Shown piece by piece: positions 9,698 to 19,286 of a stretch of DNA of 64,000 nt. Position 1 is the first letter of the stretch; each line of letters begins with the position of its first letter. This DNA is from [Zimmermannella] bifida NBRC 103089 (lineage in GTDB: Bacteria > Actinomycetota > Actinomycetes > Actinomycetales > Microbacteriaceae). The stretch spans positions 117,772 to 181,771 of the forward strand of contig NZ_BCSP01000004.1 of assembly GCF_001570925.1 (NCBI RefSeq), written 5' to 3'. The notes under the pieces were generated by a model. It saw only the letters and a list, made by a program, of their open reading frames with translations, ran no database searches and was not told the origin of the DNA. A program made the translations under genes and the position numbers.

Positions 9698-11560
9698 CTA
9701 GCCGTTCGGGAGGCGGTCGCCGGGGAGACCGCTGTCGCTGTCGTCATCGTCATCGTCGTCTTGTCCGGGTGGGTTACCACCGTTTCCGGGATTTGTGCCG
9801 CCTTGACCTGGTGGGGTGTTGTTGCCGGGTTGCTGCTGCCCGCCATTACCGTCCTGGTTCGAACCGGAGCAGTACGTGACCTGGATCTCGGTTCCCTGTG
9901 CCACTTTGCCCGTTGGCGAGACGCCAGTCACGGTCTTCTCTGGAGTTGCGGGGCAGGATGGGTTTTCGATCGGCGTGTAGGGCAGGTCGAGCTCGCCGAG
10001 TGCGGATTCGACGTCGGCATAGGGCTTACCGACGAGGTCGTCTGGCACGGTGACTTTACCGTTTGAGGTGAAGATGTTGATCGTTTCGCCGGACTTGGCC
10101 TGTTCACCAGGTCCCGGCTCGCTGCGAATCACATCGCCTTCGGCGACGGTGGCGGAGTCTTCGCTCGTGATCGACCCCGGCTTGAACCCGATCTCCGCGA
10201 GCTTCGCCTTGGCCTCATCCACCGACATGCCTGAAATATCGGGCACGGTGAGGGCGCCCTTACCCGTAGAAATGGTGAGCGTCACGGTGGTGCCAGGTGC
10301 GACGGATGAGTCGGCCGGTGGCGATTGCGACATGATGTGGTCGGCTTCGACCGTGTCACTCGCCTCGTTCTTCTCTCGAATCTTCAAGCCCTCGGCTTCG
10401 AGCACGGACTTCGCTTCTTCAAGCGTCATGCCTTCAACGTTGGGTACGCTGACACTCGCGTCGGGAAGTTGCCCTTCCTTGGGCAGCATGAGCGTGAAGA
10501 TCAGTGCACCGATAACAACGGCGGCAACGACACCGATCGCCGCCCAGATCCACATTGCCGGTGGGCGGCGCTGTACGTCGGGGGCGCGGTCATCGTCGTG
10601 CTGAATGGAGTTCAGTGCGGATTCGGTGGCGTCGATGGCAGTGGGGCCTGGACCAAACAGTTCGGTCGGGTTGGCATCGGCCATGGCCGCGGCGTGGGCG
10701 GGGGCGATGCCTTTGAACGCGTTCTGCAATTCGGTGCGGAACTCGGCGGCCGTCTGGTACCGGTCATCGGCACGCTTTGCCAGTGCTTTCATGACCACGG
10801 CGTCGAGTTCGGGGGAGACCCGCGGGTTGAATTCGCTCGGTCGACGCGGTGGTTCGGTGACGTGCTGGTAGGCGACGGCCACGGCCGAGTCGCCCTGGAA
10901 AGGCACGCGACCGGTCAGCATTTCGTAGAGCACAATGCCGGCCGAATAGAGGTCGCTGCGGCCGTCAACCTGTTCGCCGCGGGCCTGTTCGGGCGAGAAA
11001 TAGGATGCGGTGCCCAGAATTGCGGTGGTCTGTGCAATGGTGCCGGTGGTGTCCGAGATCGCTCGCGCGATACCGAAGTCGGTGACCTTGACCTCATCGG
11101 CAGTGCTGATCATGACGTTGCCGGGCTTGATGTCGCGGTGCACAACGCCGGCGCGGTGTGAGTACTCGAGCGAGGTGAGGATCTCTGTCATGTACTTTTC
11201 GATCTTCTCGTTCGAGAGCTGCCCCTCGGCGATGTGATCGCTCAGCTGCTGACCATCGACGTATTCCATGACAATGTACGGCACGACAATTTCAAAGCCG
11301 TCACCGCGAACGAAGGTGTCTTCGCCGGCATCAAATACGCGCACGATTGACGGATGCGTCATTCGGGCGGCGGCCTGCGCTTCTTGGCGGAAGCGTGAGC
11401 GGAAGCTCGACTCGGTGGCGAGGTTGGTGTGCAGCAGCTTTACCGCGACGTGACGACCGAGTCGCTCATCGGTTGCTGCATACACTTCAGCCATGCCACC
11501 GCGGCCGATGCGACGGCCGATGTGATAGCGCCCGGCAAGAATGCGTTCTGCCTGGATCAA
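9698..11560 (-). CDS. pknB: Serine/threonine protein kinase PknB with three PASTA domains
   Basis: A 620-residue transmembrane Ser/Thr kinase that couples extracellular wall fragments to phosphorylation of division and wall proteins. The kinase domain is about residues 11-275: glycine loop GRGGMAEV, Lys41, HRDIKPGN with Asp143, DFG at 161-163 and a Thr-rich activation loop. The transmembrane segment is about residues 336-359. Three PASTA repeats follow (starting near 371, 440 and 506). The last repeat holds two cysteines, and a Gly/Pro/Asn tail ends with a run of seven Asp and SDSG. The start is TTG at 11560, preceded by GGGAG on the minus strand; no ATG fits. It is the last gene of the fhaA-to-pknB cluster, 175 bp after pknA. 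Confidence 0.95.
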   Translation of the reverse strand: MIQAERILAGRYHIGRRIGRGGMAEVYAATDERLGRHVAVKLLHTNLATESSFRSRFRQEAQAAARMTHPSIVRVFDAGEDTFVRGDGFEIVVPYIVMEYVDGQQLSDHIAEGQLSNEKIEKYMTEILTSLEYSHRAGVVHRDIKPGNVMISTADEVKVTDFGIARAISDTTGTIAQTTAILGTASYFSPEQARGEQVDGRSDLYSAGIVLYEMLTGRVPFQGDSAVAVAYQHVTEPPRRPSEFNPRVSPELDAVVMKALAKRADDRYQTAAEFRTELQNAFKGIAPAHAAAMADANPTELFGPGPTAIDATESALNSIQHDDDRAPDVQRRPPAMWIWAAIGVVAAVVIGALIFTLMLPKEGQLPDASVSVPNVEGMTLEEAKSVLEAEGLKIREKNEASDTVEADHIMSQSPPADSSVAPGTTVTLTISTGKGALTVPDISGMSVDEAKAKLAEIGFKPGSITSEDSATVAEGDVIRSEPGPGEQAKSGETINIFTSNGKVTVPDDLVGKPYADVESALGELDLPYTPIENPSCPATPEKTVTGVSPTGKVAQGTEIQVTYCSGSNQDGNGGQQQPGNNTPPGQGGTNPGNGGNPPGQDDDDDDDSDSGLPGDRLPNG

Positions 11561-11735
11561 GTCGTATGCTCCCTAGTTGCTTCGTGGATGTCTGTGCGAT
11601 GGTCGCCATTGCTGCCACCGACTCAGAATTGTCAGCCTACCTATCAGGTCGAATGTCCGGAACGTATAGTTCCGAGCGCATCCGAATTGTTATGTACCCG
11701 CGGGTTAGATGCGGCCGGTGGCGAGAAAGTTCCCG

Positions 11736-13484
11736 CTACTGGTTTGGCTTGGCGTTGTTGCCCCCACCGTTTTGTGCTGGGGTTGACGGCGGGGTGATCG
11801 TAAAGGTCGTGACCGGTGAGCTCTTCTCCTGCGGCGTGCCGCCGCAGACCTGCACGTACGTCACGGACGCGCTCTTCGCATCGCTAGGAATGGTGAATGG
11901 TGCTCGCTGTCCGGCACCTACTTCGACCTCATCGGCGGCGCCGGTGTCCCAGGTCACGCTCACCTTGAAGTTCGGTGCGTCGGATCCGCCCGGGCAAGTG
12001 CCCTGGAAGCCCGACACAACGAGCTGCGTCGCGTTAACCTGCTCGACCTTCGGAGCTGCAGTCGGTGCATCCGCGGCTTCAACGGCGCCATAGACGGTGA
12101 CGTTCACTTCGCTACCCAACGGCAGGGTGCCAGTTGGGTTCACTTCGATGACGGTGTTGACGTCGTCTGTGGTCTTTGCCGCTTCGCCATCAACCTTGAC
12201 CGGCTTGAGGCCGAGTTCGAACAGCTTGGCCTGTGCCTCTTCGTAGCTCAGGCCTTCGAAATCGGCACCATCGATTTCAACCGTTTCGGCTTCGGTTTCG
12301 GTCGGCGTCGGCTGGCTCGTTTCCGTGGCGGATGCGGTCGGCGTCGCGGTGGGTGCCGGTGCATCGCCGTTTTGCAGCATCGCGAACCCGAGCAGCCCCA
12401 GAGCCAGTGCCAACAGCACAATCGCGCCCACGAGGATCCACCGCCAATTGTTATTGGCGTCGTCGGATTTCTTGTCGGGGTTGAGGGACTCGTCGTTTGC
12501 CCGTTGGGCGAACATCCGATCGAACTCTTCGCGCGGTTGCGGTTTCGTCGCGTTCATCGCGATCGTCGGGTCATCCCCGAGCATCTGCGTCTGCACCAGC
12601 TGTGCCGTGTCGGTACCGATGCCGCCCGAAAGCACTGCCGGTACGGCCTGTGCGGCACGCTGAATCTGGCCGTCACGCAGGGCCGCAGCCGCGCGCGAGA
12701 ATGCGGCGGCCGACTCCGGACGGTCCTTCGGTTCCTTCGCCAGCGCCGACATCACCAGGTTGCGCACCGGGGTCGCCACGGTCACCGGAAGTGCCGGTGG
12801 CTCGTCGTTAATGTGCGCCATGGCGATCGCGACCTGCGATTCACCGGTGAACGGACGGCGACCTGCCAAGCACTCGTAGGCCACGATGCCCAGCGAGTAG
12901 ATGTCGGTGCCGGGCGTTGCCGGGTGGCCAGATGCCTGCTCGGGCGACAGGTACTGCACCGTACCCATCACCTGACCGGTTGCCGTCAGTGGCACCTGGT
13001 CGGCGATGCGGGCAATACCGAAGTCGGTGATCTTCACCCGGTGGTCCGGCGTAATCAGCAGGTTTCCGGGCTTGATGTCGCGGTGCACGAGTCCCGCACG
13101 GTGAGCGGCACCGAGTGCGGCCGCGGTCTGCGAGACGATATCCATGACCTGATCGCTTGGCAACACGCGTTCGCGTTCAAGGATGGTGGAGAGCGCCTCA
13201 CCGGGCACGAGCTCCATCACCAGGTAGGCGGAGCCGTTCTCTTCACCGTAGTCATAGACATTGGCGATGCCTTCGTGGTTGACGAGGGCAGCGTGACGGG
13301 CCTCGGCGCGGAAGCGCTCGAGGAACCCGGGATCACCCATGTACTCGTCTTTAAGGATCTTGATGGCAACCTGGCGACCGATCACGAGGTCGGTGGCTTC
13401 CCAGACCTCGCCCATACCGCCAATGGCAATACGGCTTCCGAGCTGGTAGCGATTACCAAACGTCACACCCTGTGCTGGCCTCAT
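11736..13484 (-). CDS. pknA: Serine/threonine protein kinase PknA with extracellular PASTA-like domain
   Basis: A 582-residue transmembrane kinase, partner of PknB in control of cell shape and division. The kinase domain is about residues 12-270, with Lys42, HRD at 134-136 and DFG at 154-156. One transmembrane segment lies at about 348-370. A Thr/Pro/Glu linker leads to one PASTA-like domain (about 402-470). A last domain of about 85 residues contains two cysteines (TCPGG, VQVCGG) and an Ig-like look. Mycobacterial PknA has only a short extracellular tail, so this protein carries an extra sensory part. The ATG overlaps the pbpA stop by 4 nt, indicating translational coupling. Confidence 0.93.
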   Translation of the reverse strand: MRPAQGVTFGNRYQLGSRIAIGGMGEVWEATDLVIGRQVAIKILKDEYMGDPGFLERFRAEARHAALVNHEGIANVYDYGEENGSAYLVMELVPGEALSTILERERVLPSDQVMDIVSQTAAALGAAHRAGLVHRDIKPGNLLITPDHRVKITDFGIARIADQVPLTATGQVMGTVQYLSPEQASGHPATPGTDIYSLGIVAYECLAGRRPFTGESQVAIAMAHINDEPPALPVTVATPVRNLVMSALAKEPKDRPESAAAFSRAAAALRDGQIQRAAQAVPAVLSGGIGTDTAQLVQTQMLGDDPTIAMNATKPQPREEFDRMFAQRANDESLNPDKKSDDANNNWRWILVGAIVLLALALGLLGFAMLQNGDAPAPTATPTASATETSQPTPTETEAETVEIDGADFEGLSYEEAQAKLFELGLKPVKVDGEAAKTTDDVNTVIEVNPTGTLPLGSEVNVTVYGAVEAADAPTAAPKVEQVNATQLVVSGFQGTCPGGSDAPNFKVSVTWDTGAADEVEVGAGQRAPFTIPSDAKSASVTYVQVCGGTPQEKSSPVTTFTITPPSTPAQNGGGNNAKPNQ

Positions 13485-14941
13485 ACCTCAAGCACCGCCT
13501 TCATCACTTCTGCTCCAACTGCTGCCGCAAGCCCGTTACCGGTGCCGCTTTGTCCTTGTCCGCCGCCGTCTTCAATCACAACCGCAACTGCGACCTTCTT
13601 GCCGTTGGCTTCCGCGTATCCCGTAAACCACAGTGAATACGGTTCGTCGGCGCCGTTTTCGGCCGTTCCGGTCTTTCCTGCGACGTCGACTCCGGGGATT
13701 GCCGCGTTGGTTGCGGCACCGCGTTGAACGCTGCCCTTCATCATGTCGCCGACCACCGCTGCCGTTTCTTTCGAAATGGGTCGGCCGTAACTGCTGATCT
13801 TGGGACCCTGCAGTTCGTTCAGGTCGGGGGTCAGGACTTGTTCGACGACGGTCGGGTTCATGACCTCGCCCTCGTTTGCCAGCGCGGCCGAGACCATCGC
13901 CATCTGCAATGGCGTGGTGCGGACATCGAACTGTCCGAACCCGGTTAGCGCGGTCTGCGCGTCGTCGAGTGCTTCACGAGGGTACGTGCTCTCGGTTGAC
14001 GGCATGGGCAGGTCAAAACTGTCGTTAAAGCCGAATCCCTGGGCAGTTTCGCGGATTCGTTCATCGCCAAGTTTTACGGCCAGCTGCGCAAACGGAATAT
14101 TGCACGAAAGCTCGAGGGCTTCGCGCAGCGTGGTCTTTTCGCCATTGCCGCACTTCGCCCCGTGGTTTGGGTTGTAAACGACCGAATTGGTGCCCGGCAG
14201 CTTCCATTCGTTCGGATTATCGAGCGGAGTGTCGGCCTTCACAATGCCGTGCTCGATGGCGGCGGCCGCTACGACAACCTTGAATACTGAGCCCGGTGGG
14301 TTGAGATTACCCCCGATGGCACGGTTGAAGAGCGGTCCGTCTTCGCGGTTGAGCAGTTCGTTGTAGTTCGCGATGACCTGATCGTCATCGTGCATGGCGA
14401 GCTGGTTCGGGTCGAAGGATGGTGTCGACACCATGGCGAGTACCGCGCCGGTTTCGGGGTCGAGCGCGACGACCGCACCCTTCATGTCACCCATTGCATC
14501 CCGAGCCGCTTGCTGCGCGTCGGGGTCGATTGAGACCTCGACGGCCGCACCGGCGGGCTGTTCGCCGGTGAACTTGCGCTGCAGGCTGTCGAAGAACTGC
14601 GAGTCGGAGCGACCCGAAAGTTCTTGATCCATCGACGCTTCAAGACCCGTGCGGCCCTGGTTCGTGGAGTAGTAGCCGGTAATCGGGGCGTAGAGCTCGC
14701 CGTTGTTGTACTTGCGCTGGAACTTGAACTCGCTGTCGATCGGCTCGGAGTAGGCAATCGGCGAGCCGTTGATGAGGATCGGTCCGCGCTCAACGTCGTA
14801 GCTTGCCAGGACGGCACGGCGATTGCGCGGGTCGTCGGCAAGGTTTGGCGATTCGATCATCTGGATGACGGTCGAAGATGCGAACAGCGCCAAGAACATC
14901 GCCAGCAGGATGATGCTGATCGAGCGGATATTGCGGCTCAC
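13481..14941 (-). CDS. pbpA: Penicillin-binding protein 2 (PbpA, class B transpeptidase)
   Basis: A 486-residue monofunctional DD-transpeptidase that cross-links peptidoglycan with its glycosyltransferase partner RodA. It has a single N-terminal membrane anchor (about residues 8-28), a dimerisation region, and the transpeptidase domain with Ser218 in the SxxK motif (PPGSVFK), SCN at 279-281 and KTG at 423-425. Length and domain order match actinobacterial PbpA. It overlaps rodA by 4 nt upstream and pknA by 4 nt downstream, so the three are translated together. In related bacteria it is controlled by the kinases of the same operon. Confidence 0.95.
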   Translation of the reverse strand: MSRNIRSISIILLAMFLALFASSTVIQMIESPNLADDPRNRRAVLASYDVERGPILINGSPIAYSEPIDSEFKFQRKYNNGELYAPITGYYSTNQGRTGLEASMDQELSGRSDSQFFDSLQRKFTGEQPAGAAVEVSIDPDAQQAARDAMGDMKGAVVALDPETGAVLAMVSTPSFDPNQLAMHDDDQVIANYNELLNREDGPLFNRAIGGNLNPPGSVFKVVVAAAAIEHGIVKADTPLDNPNEWKLPGTNSVVYNPNHGAKCGNGEKTTLREALELSCNIPFAQLAVKLGDERIRETAQGFGFNDSFDLPMPSTESTYPREALDDAQTALTGFGQFDVRTTPLQMAMVSAALANEGEVMNPTVVEQVLTPDLNELQGPKISSYGRPISKETAAVVGDMMKGSVQRGAATNAAIPGVDVAGKTGTAENGADEPYSLWFTGYAEANGKKVAVAVVIEDGGGQGQSGTGNGLAAAVGAEVMKAVLEV

Positions 14942-16350
14942 GTTGTCACCTCCAAGCGCGTCGTTGCCTGATTCGGAATCGTGTCGCTCAATCGCAAGAG
15001 CAACGCGATGATGATCCAGTTTGCAACCAAACTCGAACCACCAGCCGCCAAGAACGGTGTGGTCAGACCGGTCAGCGGAATCACGCGGGTGACGCCACCG
15101 ACAACAATGAACACCTGCAGACCAATGACAAAGCCAAGACCCGTAGCGAGCAGGCGACCAAAGTCGTCACCGCCCAGGTGACCGATGCGCAGTGCTCGCG
15201 ATACGAGGATGAAGTACATCGCGAGGATCGCAAACAGGCCGGCAAGTCCGAGCTCCTCACCGAGCGCCGAAATAATGAAGTCACTTTCGGCAAGCGGGGT
15301 GATGTCGGGACGGCCCTGGCCGAGACCGGTGCCCACCAGGCCACCGTTCGACATGCCGAACAGGCCCTGCACCAGCTGGTAGCTACCGCCGCTGGCTTCG
15401 TAGAAATCGGGATCGAACGGGTTGATCCAGCCTTCGATGCGCTTACGCACGTACTCCATGTTCAGCGCCGCCACGGTACCACCGGCAACGAACAGCGCCA
15501 GACCGATCAGCACCCACGAGAGGCGACCGGTGGCGACGAAGATCATCACCAAGAACAGGCCGAAGTACAGCAGCGAGGTACCGAGGTCGCGCTGGAACAC
15601 CAGCACGCCCATGCAGAATGCCCAAACGATCAGAATCGGACCGAGGTCACGCATCCGGGGCAGTCGAAGCCCGAGGAACTTACGGCTCACTACCGAGAGC
15701 GACTCACGGGCAGTCACGAGATAGCCGGCGAAGAAGATCGCGAGGGTGATCTTGGCGATTTCACCGGGCTGGAAGTTGAACGGACCAACCGAGATCCACA
15801 CGCGCGCATTCGCTTCGCTGACACCGAGTCCGGGCACCAGCGGCAGCACCAACAGCACGAGCGATACGGCGCCAAAAATGTAGGTGTAACGCTGCAGGAT
15901 GCGGTGGTTGCGCAGCGCGATCAGCACCGCGATACCGACACCAATACCGAGGCCTGTGAACACCATCTGCGCGGTCGCATTCGGTACTGAACCGTCGGTG
16001 ATGTCGGGATTTACCAGGTCTAGGCGGTAAATCATCGAGATACCGAGACCGTTAATGGCCGTGGCGATCGGCAGCAGGAACGGATCAGCCTGCGGGGCCC
16101 GGAAGCGCAGCACCAGATGCATGGCCACCGTGAGCGCCACGAGGAACCCGAACACGGTAATGAGCTGGAAGTCGAACTCGCCCATGACGCCAAGCTGCAC
16201 CTGCAGCAGGGCCGCAAGCACAATGACGTACGCGAACACCAGGAATGCGAGTTCCATGTTCCGCAGACCCTGCGTGCGCGGCTTGCGCCCGGGGATCGAA
16301 ACCGGCCGGGTCGAAGTCGGGTAGGCAGCTACCGGTGCGCTACTTGGCAT
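14938..16350 (-). CDS. rodA: FtsW/RodA/SpoVE family peptidoglycan glycosyltransferase
   Basis: A 470-residue SEDS protein with about 12 hydrophobic segments. SEDS enzymes polymerise lipid II glycan strands alongside a class B penicillin-binding protein, here the adjacent pbpA product. Family signatures include FQPGEIAKI, FGLFLVMIFVATG, GGLVGTGLGQGRP and the ExDFI-type loop (AESDFIISALGEELG), plus VTRVIPLTGLTTPFLAAGGSS near the end. The first 30 residues are a cytoplasmic Pro/Arg-rich extension. The ATG at 16350 lies inside the last codons of pstP (11-bp overlap). The name rodA rather than ftsW rests on the gene order. Confidence 0.94.
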   Translation of the reverse strand: MPSSAPVAAYPTSTRPVSIPGRKPRTQGLRNMELAFLVFAYVIVLAALLQVQLGVMGEFDFQLITVFGFLVALTVAMHLVLRFRAPQADPFLLPIATAINGLGISMIYRLDLVNPDITDGSVPNATAQMVFTGLGIGVGIAVLIALRNHRILQRYTYIFGAVSLVLLVLPLVPGLGVSEANARVWISVGPFNFQPGEIAKITLAIFFAGYLVTARESLSVVSRKFLGLRLPRMRDLGPILIVWAFCMGVLVFQRDLGTSLLYFGLFLVMIFVATGRLSWVLIGLALFVAGGTVAALNMEYVRKRIEGWINPFDPDFYEASGGSYQLVQGLFGMSNGGLVGTGLGQGRPDITPLAESDFIISALGEELGLAGLFAILAMYFILVSRALRIGHLGGDDFGRLLATGLGFVIGLQVFIVVGGVTRVIPLTGLTTPFLAAGGSSLVANWIIIALLLRLSDTIPNQATTRLEVTT

Positions 16351-17596
16351 TGGTGGCCCCCTCTAGTCGTTCGATGAGTTCTTGTGCGGCCTTGAGATTG
16401 TCGAACGAAATCGTGTTCGTCACCTGATTGCGTTGGTAGTCGGGCAGGTCATCAACGTGTACCGAGCTCTTCTCGACCACTTCGGAAAGCGGGATCGGGC
16501 CGAGCGTCGCCTGGACTCCCTGGTAAATGACCACGTTGCCGTTGTCGACGCCGACGTAGTAACGCGTTTGGGTCCAGTTGTAGGCAAGCACGCTGGAGCC
16601 GGTAATGACACCGAGCAGCAGCAGCGAGGCCGCCAGCCAGGTGATGCGGCGCCAGCGCTTGCGGCGACGCTCCGACTCGAGAATCTCTTGGAAGACATCG
16701 TCGGTAGGAACGACGAACTCTTCGTTCTCGGGACGCTGCGCGAGGCGGCGGCTGGGCTGCAGCACATCTGGCAGCAGGCGCTTCTTCATCCGCTGTGGCG
16801 GGCGAGCCGCGTAACGCAGTGGGTTTACCGCCGAGCCCACGACCTTCGGGGGCATGTTTTCGAGCTCGGATGCACCGAGTTCGAGCACCACAACCGTCAC
16901 GTTGTCGGGTGCGCCGTTATCGAGCGCCAACTGCACGAGGTCGTCGCCAACTTCGCGTGACGACTCACCCATGCGCGAGAGCACGGCAGCGATCTCCGCG
17001 TCGCTGACATAGCTCGACAAGCCGTCCGAGCACAGCAGCCAACGGTCACCGTCAACCGCGGGCACAACATAGGTTTCGACGTCCGGGCTGGTCTCAACGT
17101 CACCGAGTACGCGCATCAGCACCGAGCGGCGCGGGTGAATCAGCGCTTCTTCGGGAGTGATGCGACCCGCATCCACCAACCGCTGCACGAAGGTGTGGTC
17201 GGTGGTGATCTGCGTGAGCTTGCCGTGGTGCAGTCGATACACGCGCGAGTCGCCGATGTGCGCGATGACCATCTGGTCGCCAACCTGCGTGATGAGGTCG
17301 GCGGTGGTACCCATGCCCTTGAGCTCGGCATGTTCGGCAACGGCCGAGGCAATCATCTCGTTGGCGTCGAGCAAGAGTTCGGTCAGACCGGTTTCGGCCG
17401 TTTCGACGGAATCGAAGCCGGATTCGTGCTCGGCGAGGAACTTGACGGTAATCGACGACGCGACGTCACCACCGGCGTGGCCACCCATGCCGTCGGCAAC
17501 ACCGTAAATGTGCGCGCCAATAAAGCCCGAGTCCTGGTTATTTGACCGGACTCGGCCTACGTGCGAAACCGCACCGGCGCGAACAATTTGTGTCAT
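16340..17596 (-). CDS. pstP: PP2C-family serine/threonine phosphatase PstP
   Basis: A 418-residue protein phosphatase that reverses PknA/PknB phosphorylation. The PP2C domain occupies about residues 5-235, with the metal-binding aspartates in VADGMGGHAGG, HIGDSRVYR, LCSDGLS and GAPDNVTVVV. A cytoplasmic linker rich in Arg and Pro follows, then a transmembrane segment at about residues 328-348 (TWLAASLLLLGVITGSSVLA) and an extracellular tail of about 70 residues. The ATG overlaps the fhaB stop by one base. Position and architecture match actinobacterial PstP. Confidence 0.95.
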   Translation of the reverse strand: MTQIVRAGAVSHVGRVRSNNQDSGFIGAHIYGVADGMGGHAGGDVASSITVKFLAEHESGFDSVETAETGLTELLLDANEMIASAVAEHAELKGMGTTADLITQVGDQMVIAHIGDSRVYRLHHGKLTQITTDHTFVQRLVDAGRITPEEALIHPRRSVLMRVLGDVETSPDVETYVVPAVDGDRWLLCSDGLSSYVSDAEIAAVLSRMGESSREVGDDLVQLALDNGAPDNVTVVVLELGASELENMPPKVVGSAVNPLRYAARPPQRMKKRLLPDVLQPSRRLAQRPENEEFVVPTDDVFQEILESERRRKRWRRITWLAASLLLLGVITGSSVLAYNWTQTRYYVGVDNGNVVIYQGVQATLGPIPLSEVVEKSSVHVDDLPDYQRNQVTNTISFDNLKAAQELIERLEGATNAK

Positions 17597-18189
17597 TAGC
17601 GGAGCTCGAAGGTGGTGGTTCCGATGCGGACAGAGCTACCGGCACGAATTTCTGTGGGCTGACCGATGCGCTCGTCGTTGACGAACGTGCCGTTTGTCGA
17701 GTCGAGGTCCTGCACCATCCAGCGGCCGTTCCAGTTGAGCAGGCGTGCGTGGCGGGTCGACGAATAGTCGTCCTGCACCACCAGATCAGAGTCGGGTGCG
17801 CGACCGATCGACACCGGCTGCTGGCCGAGGTCGATCTCGGTGCCGCGCTTGGGTCCCGAAGTAATCACCAATCGGGTGAATCCGGCCGGCCGTGGTTGCG
17901 AGCCGGGTTGCGGCGGGGTGGATGCGCTCGCGGCAGTTGGACGCGAACGCGCCGCGGCACCTGCCGGAACCGGGGCTGGGGCGGGAGCCGGTGCATCCTG
18001 TGCCGAAGCCGGGGTTGCGGCGCCGCCACCGAAGGTTTGCTGGCGCGACTGCTCCATGGCCTTCTGATAGTCGCGGGATGCGCTGCCGAACAGATCGCTG
18101 CGCAGTGAGTAGATGATCGAAAACACGAAAATCCACATGACTGCGAGGAAGATCAGGCGCAGAACGAGCAGAGTGAGTTCACCGGTCAT
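17596..18189 (-). CDS. fhaB: FHA domain protein FhaB
   Basis: A 197-residue membrane-anchored phosphothreonine reader. It has an N-terminal transmembrane helix (about residues 5-28), a linker rich in Pro, Ala and Gln, and a C-terminal FHA domain (about 110-195) with SIGRAPDSDL, SSTRHARL and STNGTFVN, the phosphopeptide-binding loops. In mycobacteria the orthologue (FhaB/FipA) joins PknA/PknB signalling to division. The fhaA stop overlaps its start by 4 nt. Confidence 0.94.
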   Translation of the reverse strand: MTGELTLLVLRLIFLAVMWIFVFSIIYSLRSDLFGSASRDYQKAMEQSRQQTFGGGAATPASAQDAPAPAPAPVPAGAAARSRPTAASASTPPQPGSQPRPAGFTRLVITSGPKRGTEIDLGQQPVSIGRAPDSDLVVQDDYSSTRHARLLNWNGRWMVQDLDSTNGTFVNDERIGQPTEIRAGSSVRIGTTTFELR

Positions 18190-18899
18190 CGCAGCCCTCC
18201 TGGTCGTTGCAGGTATCCGGTGTCGTCACTCGGAGCTGCTTCGGGGACGACACGGAATGTGAGCTGCGTGCGTCCGATTTCAATGAGCGAGTCGGATTCG
18301 AGCGAGGCCTGTGCCACGCGACGGCCGTTGCATTTGGTGCCGTTCGTGGAACCGAGGTCGCGGATGCCCGCGCGCTGCCCATCCCAAATAATTTCGGCGT
18401 GGCGACGCGAAGCGCCACCATCGTCGATCGTGATCTGGGCCTCGGAGCCGCGGCCAATCACGTTCGAGCCGTGCTGCAGGTGGAAACGCTGACCGTTCAC
18501 GTCGACGACCGGCGTCCAATTGACCTTGCCCTCGACCGCGCGCGAATCGACGCGCAGCTGGCCTTCGCTGAGGGCCTCATCGTGGAGCAGCTTGATCGAT
18601 AGACCACCAGGGAATTGGTAGCGGTGCTTGACCGCGTGCGCTTCGATCTCGTGCATGAGCGTGTCGCGGAGCGAGTCGCCCATGCCGGCGAGGCGGTCGT
18701 AGTCGGTGGGGGAGACGATGATGTGGAATCGGTTGGGGACGAGGATGCGCTCGCGCGAAACGATGGACGTGTTGGTGTCCATCTCGCGCTTGAGGACTGC
18801 AACAATCTCGACCGGCTGCAAGCCTGATTTGAACGTCTTCGCGAACGCGCCATTGAAGACACGTTCGAGTCCGCGCTCGAAGTTGTCGAGAATTCCCAA
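18186..18899 (-). CDS. fhaA: DUF3662/FHA domain protein FhaA
   Basis: A 237-residue cytoplasmic protein with an N-terminal DUF3662 domain (about residues 1-120: GILDNFERGLERVFNGAF onwards) and a C-terminal FHA domain with VIGRGSEAQITI, SRRHAEI and STNGTKCNG. The start is TTG at 18899, with AAGGAG five bases upstream. The frame stays open upstream, but the conserved family start is exactly at this TTG. It is shorter than mycobacterial FhaA because the long low-complexity linker between the domains is missing. As first gene of the operon it probably has its promoter in the 207 bp before tRNA-Leu. In other species FhaA binds phosphorylated PknB/MviN and slows wall synthesis. Confidence 0.94.
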   Translation of the reverse strand: MGILDNFERGLERVFNGAFAKTFKSGLQPVEIVAVLKREMDTNTSIVSRERILVPNRFHIIVSPTDYDRLAGMGDSLRDTLMHEIEAHAVKHRYQFPGGLSIKLLHDEALSEGQLRVDSRAVEGKVNWTPVVDVNGQRFHLQHGSNVIGRGSEAQITIDDGGASRRHAEIIWDGQRAGIRDLGSTNGTKCNGRRVAQASLESDSLIEIGRTQLTFRVVPEAAPSDDTGYLQRPGGLR

Positions 18900-19106
18900 A
18901 ACGTCTCCTTGGTGGTTGTTCACTCGGTTTCCCGGGTGACGGCCCTGCCGGTATTCCTTGGTTGTACGCGCCGAAGTTTGCACACGCCAACGGACTCCGC
19001 ACGCGCGGGCCACGGTTGGCATAGTAGTGCGCAATGGTGAGCGAGCGAAATGCTTCTACGGTGGGTGTCGTAAATTGGTTTAAGTTGTGGTAGCGTTGTC
19101 GTTTGC

Positions 19107-19193
19107 GCGCGAGTGGCGGAATAGGCAGACGCGCACGGTTCAGGTCCGTGTGCCCGAAAGGGCGTGGGGGTTCAACTCCCCCCTCGCGCACCA
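19107..19193 (+). tRNA. tRNA-Leu (anticodon CAG), CCA encoded
   Basis: An 87-nt class II tRNA. The acceptor stem GCGCGAG pairs with CTCGCGC and is followed by A and an encoded CCA (19191-19193). The anticodon arm is CACGG-TTCAGGT-CCGTG with CAG at 19141-19143. A long variable arm (TGCCCGAAAGGGCG) and the T-loop GGTTCAACTCC are clear. A terminator follows 17 nt later. Confidence 0.97.
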
Positions 19194-19210
19194 GCTCAAA
19201 CAGAGCGAGA

Positions 19211-19238
19211 AACCCCCGAACTTCGGTTCGGGGGTTTT
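19211..19238 (+). terminator. Intrinsic terminator of tRNA-Leu
   Basis: A perfect 11-bp stem AACCCCCGAAC (19211-19221) with a TTCG tetraloop and its complement at 19226-19236, continuing into a T-rich end (GGTTTTGG). Confidence 0.9.
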
Positions 19239-19286
19239 GGTCTTTCCTGCTTCGTACTGTTATGGCCGTGCCCGCCTGAGATTTGA

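Noticed and set aside
12372..13727. Plus-strand open frame of 451 codons opposite pknA and the end of pbpA
   Set aside because: It covers two secure genes on the other strand. Its translation is rich in Arg, His and Gly, without domain or start signal.
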